Shown here: positions 39,139 through 47,535 of the stretch, piece after piece
How the letters are laid out: every line of letters begins with the position of its first letter
How positions within the stretch are numbered: position 1 is the stretch's first letter
Origin: Shinella zoogloeoides
GTDB lineage: Bacteria > Pseudomonadota > Alphaproteobacteria > Rhizobiales > Rhizobiaceae
Assembly (NCBI RefSeq): GCF_020883495.1
Contig: NZ_CP086612.1
Location: 1-64,000, forward strand
Direction of reading: 5' to 3'
DNA: 64,000 nucleotides
Notes under the pieces: model-generated
Told to the model about the DNA's origin: nothing
What the model saw: the letters and a program-made list of their open reading frames with translations, nothing else
Database searches by the model: none
Translations under genes and position numbers: made by a program

Positions 39139-40944
39139 ATGATGCATTCCGACGCATTGCAGGATCTTCTGGAAATTCCGGTGCCGGACCATCCGGCGCT
39201 GGTTCTGGATGGCTGCCGCAGGCTGCTTGGGCCGAACCTCTACGGGCCGGAGCCGGGCGCCGTCGGCGACGGTCTTGCGACGGGGTTCGATGCCGGCGTC
39301 CTGCTCGACGCCTGGCGCCGCCATGCGCGCCTTCTGCTCGACGCCCTTGGCTGGACCGCAACGCCGATCCGCACGCGACCTTTCGACGGCGGCGGCAGCC
39401 TCTTCCTGCCGGCTGCCGTCGATCAGCTCTTCACGGCCGCCTTCATCGTCGAGGCGGCGTGGTACTATACCGCGACGGAGCTTCTTCAACTCGATCCGAT
39501 TCCATCCGACCAGATGGTTGCGGGCCTGCGTCGCATCGGCGATGCGGAAGCCAATCCCGCGCTTGCCGATCTTGTCGCGAGAGCCGAACGGAGCGGGCTC
39601 GACCGTCTGCTCGACGACGACGCACTGACGCTCGGCCACGGCGCCGGATCGCAGACATGGCAGACTGACAGCCTGCCTGCGTCGCCCGACTGGTCGCGAC
39701 TGCACGATATTCCCGTCGCCCTGGTCACCGGCACGAACGGCAAGACCACGACCACCCGCCTCATTGCGGCGATGGGCCGGGCTGCCGGGCGGATTTCGGG
39801 CCTCTCCTCCACCGAATTTGTCAGGGTTGGCGACGACATTCTCGACCGGGGGGACTATTCCGGCCCGGCCGGCGCGCGGCTTCTCTTGCGGGATCGCCGG
39901 CTGGAACTCGGTGTGCTGGAGGTCGCGCGCGGCGGTATCCTGCGCCGGGGCGTGCCAGTGACGCGGGCCCGCGCGGCCGTCGTGACGAATGTCGCGGCCG
40001 ATCATCTCGGCCAGTACGGGATCATCACGGTCGGGGAACTGGCCCAGGTGAAGCTGGCGGTCCACCGGGCCCTCGCGCCGGGCGGCCTGTTGGTCCTCAA
40101 TGCGGACGATCCCCTTGTCGTCGACGCCGCCGGCGCGGCGGATGCGCTGAAAGCATGGTTCTCGCTCGATCCCGACAATGCCGAAATCCGGGCCGCGCGG
40201 TCGCGCAACGCCCCCTGCGCCTGGCTTGACAAGGGGCGCATCATGCTCTCGGACGGGCGCTCCGAGACGTCGCTGATCGACATTGCGGACGTGCCGCTCA
40301 CCCTCGCAGGTGCTGCCCGCTACAATATCGAGAACGTGCTCGCCGCTGTGCTGGCGGCGCTGGCGCTCGACATCCCGAACGACGCGATCTCGACGGTTCT
40401 TTCGACGTTCCGCAGCGATCCGACCGACAATCCGGGCCGGGCCAACGAGTACGCCGTGCGCGGTGCCCGGGTTTTCGTCGACTTTGCGCACAACCCGCAT
40501 TCCATCGTCGCGGTGACGGGTGCTTTGGCCGCGCTTCCCGCGCACCGGCGGTTCGTTCTGCTGGGCCATGCGGGCGACCGTTCGGACGAGGAGATACGCG
40601 CCTTGACGCGCGGTGCGTTCCGCCTGCGGCCCGACTTCGTCGTCGCGGTCGAGAACCCCAAATATCTACGCGGCCGGCCGGCCGGCGAGATCCCCGCTCT
40701 TATCCGTCAGGAATGCCTCGACCTCGGCCTGCCCGCGGACCGGATCATCCTTGCCGACAGCCCGTCCGACGGCGCCCGCCGGGTGATCGAGCAACTGGCA
40801 CCCGGAGACGTAGCGCTGCTTCTGGTTCATGAAGGACGCAAGGAAGTCGCGGCTCTTCTGACTGACGCCGGTTGCGTCCAGAACGGCCCGGAAGCGCCGA
40901 ACGCCGTTGCCGCAAGTGATTCGGATGGGCTTGAGAGGCTCTAG
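39139..40944 (+). CDS. Mur-ligase-type cyanophycin synthetase homologue lacking ATP-grasp
   Basis: A 601-residue protein with an N-terminal region of about 190 residues that I do not recognise (no ATP-grasp signature), then a Mur-ligase module like the C-terminal half of cyanophycin synthetase: GTNGKTTTTRLIAAM (about residue 196), VARGGILRRG, NVAADHLGQYG, and DFAHNPHSIVAV. It starts 13 bp after cphA. It probably adds one amino acid to a cyanophycin-related product, for example ligating Arg or using released dipeptides, but the substrate is not shown by the sequence. Confidence 0.8.
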   Translation: MMHSDALQDLLEIPVPDHPALVLDGCRRLLGPNLYGPEPGAVGDGLATGFDAGVLLDAWRRHARLLLDALGWTATPIRTRPFDGGGSLFLPAAVDQLFTAAFIVEAAWYYTATELLQLDPIPSDQMVAGLRRIGDAEANPALADLVARAERSGLDRLLDDDALTLGHGAGSQTWQTDSLPASPDWSRLHDIPVALVTGTNGKTTTTRLIAAMGRAAGRISGLSSTEFVRVGDDILDRGDYSGPAGARLLLRDRRLELGVLEVARGGILRRGVPVTRARAAVVTNVAADHLGQYGIITVGELAQVKLAVHRALAPGGLLVLNADDPLVVDAAGAADALKAWFSLDPDNAEIRAARSRNAPCAWLDKGRIMLSDGRSETSLIDIADVPLTLAGAARYNIENVLAAVLAALALDIPNDAISTVLSTFRSDPTDNPGRANEYAVRGARVFVDFAHNPHSIVAVTGALAALPAHRRFVLLGHAGDRSDEEIRALTRGAFRLRPDFVVAVENPKYLRGRPAGEIPALIRQECLDLGLPADRIILADSPSDGARRVIEQLAPGDVALLLVHEGRKEVAALLTDAGCVQNGPEAPNAVAASDSDGLERL

Positions 40945-41030
40945 GGGAATGGCCGACTGGAGCGGCATGGGGAGAAGAGGAGAGGGCGGTCATAAGTAAT
41001 GATGATTGCACGCCCCCACAGCCGAACAAT

Positions 41031-41074
41031 AAGCTCTCGTCGCAAAAATACGGCGGGAGCTTTCTGTGTTTAAG
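41031..41074 (+). terminator. Probable terminator of the cyanophycin operon
   Basis: A 12-bp stem (41031-41042 with 41051-41062, two G-T wobbles, loop CAAAAATA) is followed by a T-rich TCTGTGTTT. It lies 87 bp after the last cyanophycin gene and facing the leftward transporter operon, so it may serve both. The gap 40945-41216 otherwise holds only a small CGGCC-TTCA-GGCCG hairpin (41084-41097). Confidence 0.6.
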
Positions 41075-41216
41075 CATACATCGCGGCCTTCAGGCCGATC
41101 ATGCAATTCGGAAACCTCGCCCATCGGCTACTGTTTGGAATAACAAGATAGCGTAGTTGGTCGGTGTTTCCAGTCATGTGGGAGGCGTCCAAAATCCTCG
41201 AGGACCTCACATCTGT

Positions 41217-42005
41217 TCAGCAAAAAGCGTCGTGCCGTCCAAATGAGAGCAATTCGCGCGTATAGGCCTCGGCGGGCGCGCGGATCACGTCCTCCGTCCT
41301 GCCGAATTCGATGACGTCGCCGCGGCGCATGACGAGGAGGGTGTCGGAGATATGGGCGACGACCTTCAGGTTGTGTGTGACGAAGAGCATGGAAAGGCCG
41401 CGGCTCGCCTTGAGATCGGAGAGCAGGTTGAGGATCTGCGCCTGAACGGAGACGTCGAGCGCCGAGGTCGGCTCGTCGAGGATGAGGAGACCGGGTTCCA
41501 GCGCCAATGCGCGGGCGATGGCGACGCGCTGGGCCTGTCCGCCGGAGAGTTCGCGGGCGCGCCGGGCGAGGAAGTCGGCCGGCAGGCCGCAGTCGGAGAG
41601 GAGGGCCGCGATCTTCTCGCGCATGGCGGGACCCTGCCGCTGGCCGGCCGCCAGCATGGGCTCGGCGAGGATATCCTCGATGGTCAGCCGCGGGCTGAGC
41701 GACAGGAAGGGGTTCTGCGAGACGACGCCGATCTTCTGGCGCGCCTTTCGAAGGGCGTCGCCCTTTAGGGCCAGCCAGTCCTGTCCGTCGAGGCGGATCG
41801 CGCCGCTTTCGACCGGCAGCAGCCGCAGGATGGCGCGCAGCAGGCTCGTCTTGCCGGAGCCGCTTTCGCCGACGATGCCGAGCGTCTCGCCCTTTTCGAG
41901 GCGGAAGCTCGCGCCGTTGACGACGGGTTTCGGGCGCGCGGCGAAGAGGCCGGCGCGGTAGCGGATGACGAGCCTGTCGACATCGAGCATCGGAACCGGG
42001 GTCAT
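41217..42005 (-). CDS. Oligopeptide/dipeptide ABC transporter ATPase (DppF type)
   Basis: A 262-residue ATPase with Walker A GESGSGKTS, signature ELSGGQAQRVAIARALALEP, Walker B LLILDEPTSALD and the His loop. Together with the DppD-type ATPase encoded next to it, it powers the importer. Last gene of the transporter part. A longer shadow frame on the same strand (41128-42285) is out of register and is rejected. Confidence 0.93.
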   Translation of the reverse strand: MTPVPMLDVDRLVIRYRAGLFAARPKPVVNGASFRLEKGETLGIVGESGSGKTSLLRAILRLLPVESGAIRLDGQDWLALKGDALRKARQKIGVVSQNPFLSLSPRLTIEDILAEPMLAAGQRQGPAMREKIAALLSDCGLPADFLARRARELSGGQAQRVAIARALALEPGLLILDEPTSALDVSVQAQILNLLSDLKASRGLSMLFVTHNLKVVAHISDTLLVMRRGDVIEFGRTEDVIRAPAEAYTRELLSFGRHDAFC

Positions 42006-42955
42006 GCCGTGTCCTCCGGCAGATGGCAGAGCCAGTAATGGGTGTCGCGCCCGCGCTCCGGCGGCGCGGCCGCCGAGCAGGCGGCCATGGCTTGCGGACA
42101 GCGCGGCGCGAAGGCGCAGCCGGTGATGGCCGAACGTGGCGGCGGAATGGAGCCGTCGATGGCGGCAAGGCGCGCGCCGTGCGGCGCGGCATCCGGCAGG
42201 GCCGAGAGCAGGGCGCGGGTATAGGGATGGCCGGGGCTTTGCAGCACCGCGCCGACCGGCCCGGTCTCGACGGAGCGCCCGGCATAGAGCACGGTCGCCC
42301 GGTCGCAGGCCTCCGCGATCACGTCCATGTCGTGGGTGATCATTAGCACGGTGAGGCCGCGTTCCGTGACGAGCCTGCGCAGGAGCGCCAGCACCTGCGC
42401 GCCGACGGAAACGTCGAGCGCGGTGGTCGGCTCGTCGGCGATGAGAAAGTCCGCGCCGGTGGCCAGTGCCTGCGCGATGACGACGCGCTGCTGCATGCCG
42501 CCCGAAAGCTGGTGCGGATAGCTCTTCAGCACCCTTTCCGGATCGGGAAGGCCGGTCGCGGCGAGCAGCGAGGCGGCTTCGGCGCGGCGGGCCTGCCGGG
42601 GCATGTCGCGATGGGCGCGGATCACGTCGTCGAGCTGGCGGGCGATGGAGAGCACCGGATTGAGCGCGGCGGCGGGGTCCTGCGAGATGAGGCCGATGCG
42701 CCGGCCGCGCAGGCGGGCCGCATTCTCGCCGAGATCCTCGCCGTCGAAGTGGAAGCGGTCGGCGGCGATCCGCGCGCCCTTCGGCACGAGGCCGAGCGCC
42801 GCCATGCCGGTCATGGTCTTGCCGCAGCCGGATTCGCCGATCACGCCATGGATTTCGCCGCGCTCGATTTCAAGGCTCACCGAGCGCACGGCATGGACGT
42901 CGCCATCCGGCGTGGGGATGCTGACGGAGAGGTTGCGAACATCAAGCAGAGGCAC
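42002..42955 (-). CDS. Oligopeptide/dipeptide ABC transporter ATPase (DppD type)
   Basis: ATPase of about 317 residues: Walker A GESGCGKTM, LSGGMQQRVVIAQALATGAD signature, FLIADEPTTALDV, and a C-terminal oligopeptide-type tail with cysteines near CAFAPRCPQAM that may bind Fe-S or metal as in DppD/OppD. GTG 42955, with GGAGG 8 nt upstream, is preferred to the ATG at 42988, which would overlap the permease gene by 47 bp. It overlaps the next ATPase gene by 4 bp. Confidence 0.92.
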   Translation of the reverse strand: MPLLDVRNLSVSIPTPDGDVHAVRSVSLEIERGEIHGVIGESGCGKTMTGMAALGLVPKGARIAADRFHFDGEDLGENAARLRGRRIGLISQDPAAALNPVLSIARQLDDVIRAHRDMPRQARRAEAASLLAATGLPDPERVLKSYPHQLSGGMQQRVVIAQALATGADFLIADEPTTALDVSVGAQVLALLRRLVTERGLTVLMITHDMDVIAEACDRATVLYAGRSVETGPVGAVLQSPGHPYTRALLSALPDAAPHGARLAAIDGSIPPPRSAITGCAFAPRCPQAMAACSAAAPPERGRDTHYWLCHLPEDTA

Positions 42956-43781
42956 GGGCGGCACCTCCCTTGCGGTCGCGCAGCGCATCGCCGAGCACGC
43001 TGAAGGCCAGCGCGACGAGGAAGATGGTCATGCCGGGCATGGCCGAATACCACCAGCGCGCCGGGAAGAATTTCCGGCCGGCATCGACCATCTGGCCCCA
43101 GTCGGCGGTCGGCGGCAGAACGCCGAGGCCGAGGAAGGAGAGGGCGGCGGCCGTCAGCAGCGCCGGGCCGACGTCGAGCGCGGCCTGAACGGTCAGCGGG
43201 CGGCCGGTCGCCGGCAGGATGTGGCGGACGATGATGCGCGGATGCGAGACGCCGGCAAGCCGCGCAGCCTCGACATAGGGCTGGCCGCGCAGCACCAGCA
43301 CCTCGGCGCGGGCAAGGCGGGCATACCAGGGCCACCAGGTCACGGCGACGGCGATGATGCTGTTGAGGAAGCCCGGCCCGAGGGCCGCCGCCATCAGCAC
43401 CGCCAGAAGCAGGGCCGGGAAGGCCAGGAAGACATCCGTGCCGCGCATCAGCGCCTCGTCGATCCAGCCGCCGAAATAGCCGGCCGCAAGGCCGACCGGC
43501 AGGCCGATGAGCAGGGAGAAGGCGACGATCAGCACGCCATTGGTCAGCGAGACGCGGGTGGCGTAGAGGATGCGGCTCAGGATGTCGCGGCCCAGATGGT
43601 CCGTGCCGAGCCAGTAGGCCGCCGAGGGCGGCTGGAGCTTGGCGACGACATTCGGCGCGCCGGCGCCCTGCGCCGGATAAGGCGCGATCCACGGTGCGAG
43701 GATCGCGGCGGCGACGAAGAGGACGACGACTGCGAGGGCGATGGTGCCGGGCCAGCCGAGGCGTTGGACGAGTTTCTTCAT
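42942..43781 (-). CDS. ABC transporter permease (DppC type)
   Basis: A 279-residue inner-membrane permease. The N-terminal helix (IALAVVVLFVAAAILAPWIA) is followed by LGTDHLGRDILSRILYATRV, the classic DppC motif, and then by the EAA-type cytoplasmic loop (EAARLAGVSHPRIIVRHILP). Its ATG overlaps the stop of the DppB-type gene (TCATGA). A much longer open frame on this strand upstream is a shadow. Confidence 0.92.
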   Translation of the reverse strand: MKKLVQRLGWPGTIALAVVVLFVAAAILAPWIAPYPAQGAGAPNVVAKLQPPSAAYWLGTDHLGRDILSRILYATRVSLTNGVLIVAFSLLIGLPVGLAAGYFGGWIDEALMRGTDVFLAFPALLLAVLMAAALGPGFLNSIIAVAVTWWPWYARLARAEVLVLRGQPYVEAARLAGVSHPRIIVRHILPATGRPLTVQAALDVGPALLTAAALSFLGLGVLPPTADWGQMVDAGRKFFPARWWYSAMPGMTIFLVALAFSVLGDALRDRKGGAARASA

Positions 43782-44800
43782 GACAGCGCCACCCGCGGGT
43801 CGACAAGGGCCTGGGCGATGTCGATCAGGAGGTTCATCACGACATAGCAGATCGTCACCACCATGGTGACGGCGGCGATGACCGGGAAGTCCTTGGCGAG
43901 GATCGCTTCGGAGACATAACGCCCGAGGCCCGGCCAGGCGAAGATGATCTCCACCAGCACCGCGCCGGTCAGGGCATAGGCGAAGGAAAGGCCGATCACC
44001 GTCAGCGCCGGCCCCATGGCGTTCGGCAGGGCATGGCCGAAGAGGATGCGTGGCTCGGAAAGGCCGAGCGCACGGGCGGCCACGACATGGCGGCGCTCGA
44101 GGATCTCGATCATGGCCGAGCGCGTCAGCCGCATGGCGACGCCTGCGGGATAGGAGGCGAGCGTCAGGGCCGGCAGGATCAGGTGCGCGAAGGCATCGCC
44201 GAAGGCGTCGAGACGGCCGGCGAGCAGCGCGTCGATCATGTTGAAGCCGGTCACCATCGGCAGCGGCGCGGAGATCGATATTTCCCGCGACAGCCGCCCG
44301 GAGAGCGGCAGCACGCCGAGCCACTGCGCGAAGACGAGTTGCAGGATCATGGCGAGGAAGAAGGTCGGCATGGCGACGGCGGCGATGGAGCCGAAACTGC
44401 CGATCCTGTCCGGCCATCGGCCCTGCCGGGCGGCCGCGACGACGCCGAGCGGAATGCCGATCAGCAGCGCAAGGCCGGTGGAGAAGACCGCAAGTTCGAG
44501 GGTCGCCGGCAGGTAGGCCCGAAGGTCCTGCGCGATGAGACGCCGCGACTTGTAGGAGATGCCGAAATCGCCCGACGCCATGGCCGTGGCGAAGGTGGCG
44601 AAGCGGGCGGGGAGGGGCGCGTCGAGGTTCAGTTCCTGACGCGCCTTCTCGATCTGTTCGGCCGTCGGGCGCGGGCCGGCATAGAGCGCGGCGGGATCGG
44701 AGGGAACGACCTGCGCCACCACGAAGACCAGGAAGGTCACGCCCACCACCACGAAGGCGGAGAGCACCGTGCGGCGCAGGATGTAGCGCAGAAGTTCCAT
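43778..44800 (-). CDS. ABC transporter permease (DppB type)
   Basis: A 340-residue permease beginning MELLRYILRRTVLSAFVVVG with the DppB/OppB N-terminal domain (QVVPSDPAALYAGPRPTAEQ, then QELNLDAPL), then five further helices and an EAA loop (AARALGLSEPRILFGHALPN). The upstream in-frame extension to 45256 overlaps the binding-protein gene and has no hydrophobic pattern. It starts 17 bp after the binding protein stop. Confidence 0.93.
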   Translation of the reverse strand: MELLRYILRRTVLSAFVVVGVTFLVFVVAQVVPSDPAALYAGPRPTAEQIEKARQELNLDAPLPARFATFATAMASGDFGISYKSRRLIAQDLRAYLPATLELAVFSTGLALLIGIPLGVVAAARQGRWPDRIGSFGSIAAVAMPTFFLAMILQLVFAQWLGVLPLSGRLSREISISAPLPMVTGFNMIDALLAGRLDAFGDAFAHLILPALTLASYPAGVAMRLTRSAMIEILERRHVVAARALGLSEPRILFGHALPNAMGPALTVIGLSFAYALTGAVLVEIIFAWPGLGRYVSEAILAKDFPVIAAVTMVVTICYVVMNLLIDIAQALVDPRVALS

Positions 44801-44817
44801 CAGACCCCCCGCGCGCC

Positions 44818-46380
44818 CTACCGGCTCAGTTCGTTGATGAAGACGACGTGTCCATAGGCCGGGTTGTCGGTATAGCCCTTGATGTCCGAGCGGATGATAT
44901 GGACATTCGGCTGGTCCAGCATGAAGACCGCCGCCGCATCTTCGATCACCATGCGTTGCGCCTCGATGAACAGGGCCTCGGCGCGCGCCCGGTTGGTGCC
45001 CGAGAGCCTCGCTGCCTCGTTGATCTTCGCATCGAATGCAGGGTTGGAATAGTAGCCGAGGTTGAAGTTCGGCTTCTCCTCGCTGTGGAACAGGTTGAAG
45101 AGGTAGTCGTAGGGCGTGACGAAGGTCGGCCACCAGAACATGACGAAGATGTCCTGAGCCGCCTGCGGATCGGACTTGCCGAGCTGCCACTGGGCTTCCC
45201 AGGCCATCGGCTGCAGCTTCAGCGTGATGCCGAGGGTTTCCAGATTGGCCTTCCACAGTTCGCCGGCAACGGCCTCGATCGCCTGGGACGTCGAATAGGT
45301 CATCGTCAGCTCGAGGCCCGGCTCGATGCCTTCCTCCGCAAGCAGCGCCTTGGCGGCCTCGAGGTCGGTCTTCGGGATGGGCGCCTCGGCGTCGTGGCCC
45401 CAGATGCCGGCGGGCACGACGCCCTTGGCGCGCGTGCCGAAGCCGCTCGTGCCGGCGGCGATCACGTCGTCATAGGGGAAGGCGAGCGACAGGGCCTGGC
45501 GTACCTTCGCCTTGTCGAGCGGCGCGCGCTTGACGTTGTAGAGGCCGAACAGGGTTTCGAAGGACGGATTGACGACGACGTTGAGGTCGGGATTGGACTT
45601 CAGCGCCTCGAGGTTCTCGTAGGGCAGGCTGTAGGTCCAGTCGGCCTGGGCGCTTTCGATCATGTTCTGGGCGAGCGTCGCATCCTCGGTGATCTCGAAG
45701 GACACGGTCTTGAAGCCGTTTTCCGGCACCTTGCCCCAGTAGCCGTCGACACGGTCGAGCACCGCGCGCTGGCCCGGCTCGTAGCGGCTGATCCTGAACG
45801 GGCCGGTGCCGCCGTCATTGCCGGCGTTGAACCAGGTGCTATCCTTGTCGAGGACGGACGGCGCGTAGATCCAGGCGGCAAAGCCCGCCGAGGCGATGAG
45901 GTCGAGCGGCTGCGGCTCGGAAAGCTGGAAGACGACCTTCAGCGGCTCGGGCGTCTCGATGGACGTCACCGGCCCCCAGATGAAGGACGCGCCGCCGCCA
46001 ATTTTCCTGGTGCGCTCGATCGAGCCCTTGACGGCCTCGGAGGTGAGCGGGCTGCCATCGTGGAACGTCACGCCGTCGCGCAGGGTAAAGGTCCAGGTCT
46101 TGCCATCGGCGCTGACTTCCCAGCCGGTGGCGAGCAGCGGCTCGATCTTCGCTTCCGCCGTGTCCGTGGCCGGAATGTAGCGGGCAAGGCCCTCGTAGAC
46201 GTTCGCAAGCACTGCGCCGTCGTTGGAGAACGAGGTGGCGGGGTCGAGGTCCGGGAAGCTGGTCGGATAGGCGAGCGTGAAGATGCTGCCGGCGCCTTCC
46301 GCCATGGCGAAATTCCAGCGTGTGCTGGTGGCGGCAAGGGCGGCGAGGGCTGTCGTCTTGAGGAAATTGCGGCGATTCAT
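44818..46380 (-). CDS. Periplasmic solute-binding protein, family 5 (peptide/nickel type)
   Basis: A 520-residue binding protein with a twin-arginine-type signal (MNRRNFLKTTALAALAATST) and the SBP_bac_5 fold: WTFTLRDGVTFHDGSPLTSE near residue 95, VRQALSLAFPYDDVIAAGTS in the middle. The Tat signal suggests it is folded before export. It should define the ligand for the importer; linkage to hydantoinase-type genes makes a cyclic amide, hydantoin-like compound or modified peptide plausible. Confidence 0.92.
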   Translation of the reverse strand: MNRRNFLKTTALAALAATSTRWNFAMAEGAGSIFTLAYPTSFPDLDPATSFSNDGAVLANVYEGLARYIPATDTAEAKIEPLLATGWEVSADGKTWTFTLRDGVTFHDGSPLTSEAVKGSIERTRKIGGGASFIWGPVTSIETPEPLKVVFQLSEPQPLDLIASAGFAAWIYAPSVLDKDSTWFNAGNDGGTGPFRISRYEPGQRAVLDRVDGYWGKVPENGFKTVSFEITEDATLAQNMIESAQADWTYSLPYENLEALKSNPDLNVVVNPSFETLFGLYNVKRAPLDKAKVRQALSLAFPYDDVIAAGTSGFGTRAKGVVPAGIWGHDAEAPIPKTDLEAAKALLAEEGIEPGLELTMTYSTSQAIEAVAGELWKANLETLGITLKLQPMAWEAQWQLGKSDPQAAQDIFVMFWWPTFVTPYDYLFNLFHSEEKPNFNLGYYSNPAFDAKINEAARLSGTNRARAEALFIEAQRMVIEDAAAVFMLDQPNVHIIRSDIKGYTDNPAYGHVVFINELSR

Positions 46381-46413
46381 TGCGTTCTCCCGTGGAGGTT
46401 GGGGTCCGGACGA

Positions 46414-47535
46414 TTAGGCGTCTTCTCTGTAATGGGGCACCGGCGGCGCATCGGCGGATATGCCCACCGGCACGAAGTCGAAATCATAACCGAAGGCGCG
46501 GGGTCCGACGGATTCGAGCGCGATGTCGCTGCGCAGCAGAACCGGGGCCGGCATGGAGAGCACGTCGATGCGCAGGCCGTAGCGCAGCTCCTCCGTGCCG
46601 ATGGCGCGGCCGGTCTCCGAATCCACGATGCAGATCAGGTCCGGCACCATGGTGATGATCTCCTCGCCCTCGCGGGCGATCAGGTATTCGTTCTGGATCT
46701 CGATGGCGATCGTGCGCCCCGCATCCTCATCGAGCCCGGCGACGGTGAGCGTGCCGCGGTTGAAGCCGGCCGAAATGCGGCGGGCGATATCCGTGACCTT
46801 GCCACGCATCAGGCGCACGCCGCCCGATTGCCGCATGATCGCTTCCACCGGGTCCTCCTTGGCGGCGCGGGCGTTCAGCACGGCGTCGCCGAGGGTCCAG
46901 GCCTGGCTGGTCGTGTGCGGCACGCCGAAGCGGCGCACGAACTCGCCGCTCATCGGCGCGGTCGTCATCAGCGCCGTGCAGCCCATGGCGATGGTGCTGG
47001 CGCGCAGAAGCTTTTCCAGCATTTTCGGCGTGGTCGCCTCGGTGACGATCAGCACGTTGCCGTCGGCATCGGCGAGGGCTGCCGGCTGCACCGGCTGGCC
47101 GTGGATGAAGAAGGTGGTCATCTGCACTTCCGGGAAGGCGCGGCCCATGCCGTCGGCATCCACCACAGGCAGGTCGACCATGGCGGCCGTCAGCATGGGC
47201 GAAAGGCCGTTGCCGCCGCCCACCTCGTCGCCGAGCAGCGCATCGATCTTACGGCCCATATGATGTTCGAGCGCATGGAGCAGCCGCACGCCCTCGGCGC
47301 CCTCGGCGATCTTCTCGATGCCGACGGTCGGCGCGCCGATGCCGCCGATGCCGATGATCTGCGCGTCAGGGGCCATGTCGGCCGGGCGCACCATGCGGAT
47401 GCGCTTGCCCTCGCGCAGCAGCGCCTTGGCGCGCAGCGACGCATGGTAGGTGCTGCCGCCGCCGCCGGTGCCCAGGATGCCGCAGCCGATGGCGATGCGG
47501 TCGATATCCGTTTCGGTGAGCGACCAGTACTTCAT
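46414..47535 (-). CDS. DUF917 family protein
   Basis: A 373-residue protein of the DUF917 family (IDRIAIGCGILGTGGGGSTY at the N-terminus, GIGGIGAPTVGIEKIAEGAE, DALLGDEVGGGNGLSPMLTA, VDADGMGRAFPEVQM). The family is regularly found beside hydantoinase A-type proteins; a member has been connected with thiohydantoin metabolism, but most are uncharacterised. Its ATG overlaps the upstream stop (ATGA), so the two proteins are made together and may form a complex. It lies 33 bp before the binding-protein gene. Confidence 0.88.
   Translation of the reverse strand: MKYWSLTETDIDRIAIGCGILGTGGGGSTYHASLRAKALLREGKRIRMVRPADMAPDAQIIGIGGIGAPTVGIEKIAEGAEGVRLLHALEHHMGRKIDALLGDEVGGGNGLSPMLTAAMVDLPVVDADGMGRAFPEVQMTTFFIHGQPVQPAALADADGNVLIVTEATTPKMLEKLLRASTIAMGCTALMTTAPMSGEFVRRFGVPHTTSQAWTLGDAVLNARAAKEDPVEAIMRQSGGVRLMRGKVTDIARRISAGFNRGTLTVAGLDEDAGRTIAIEIQNEYLIAREGEEIITMVPDLICIVDSETGRAIGTEELRYGLRIDVLSMPAPVLLRSDIALESVGPRAFGYDFDFVPVGISADAPPVPHYREDA

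Noticed and set aside
36721..40569. A 1282-codon open frame on the minus strand.
   Set aside because: It lies antisense to the two cyanophycin-type ligase genes and arises from their high GC third-position bias; its translation is low-complexity Arg/His/Gly-rich with no domain.
41128..42285. A 385-codon minus-strand frame overlapping the DppF-type ATPase.
   Set aside because: The ATPase frame 41217-42005 holds all the Walker and signature motifs; this frame is out of register and Arg/Pro-rich.
42942..44417. The long version (491 aa) of the DppC-type permease.
   Set aside because: Residues before MKKLVQRLGW are an antisense-like Arg/Pro-rich stretch overlapping the DppB-type gene; the ATG at 43781 overlaps the upstream stop as expected.
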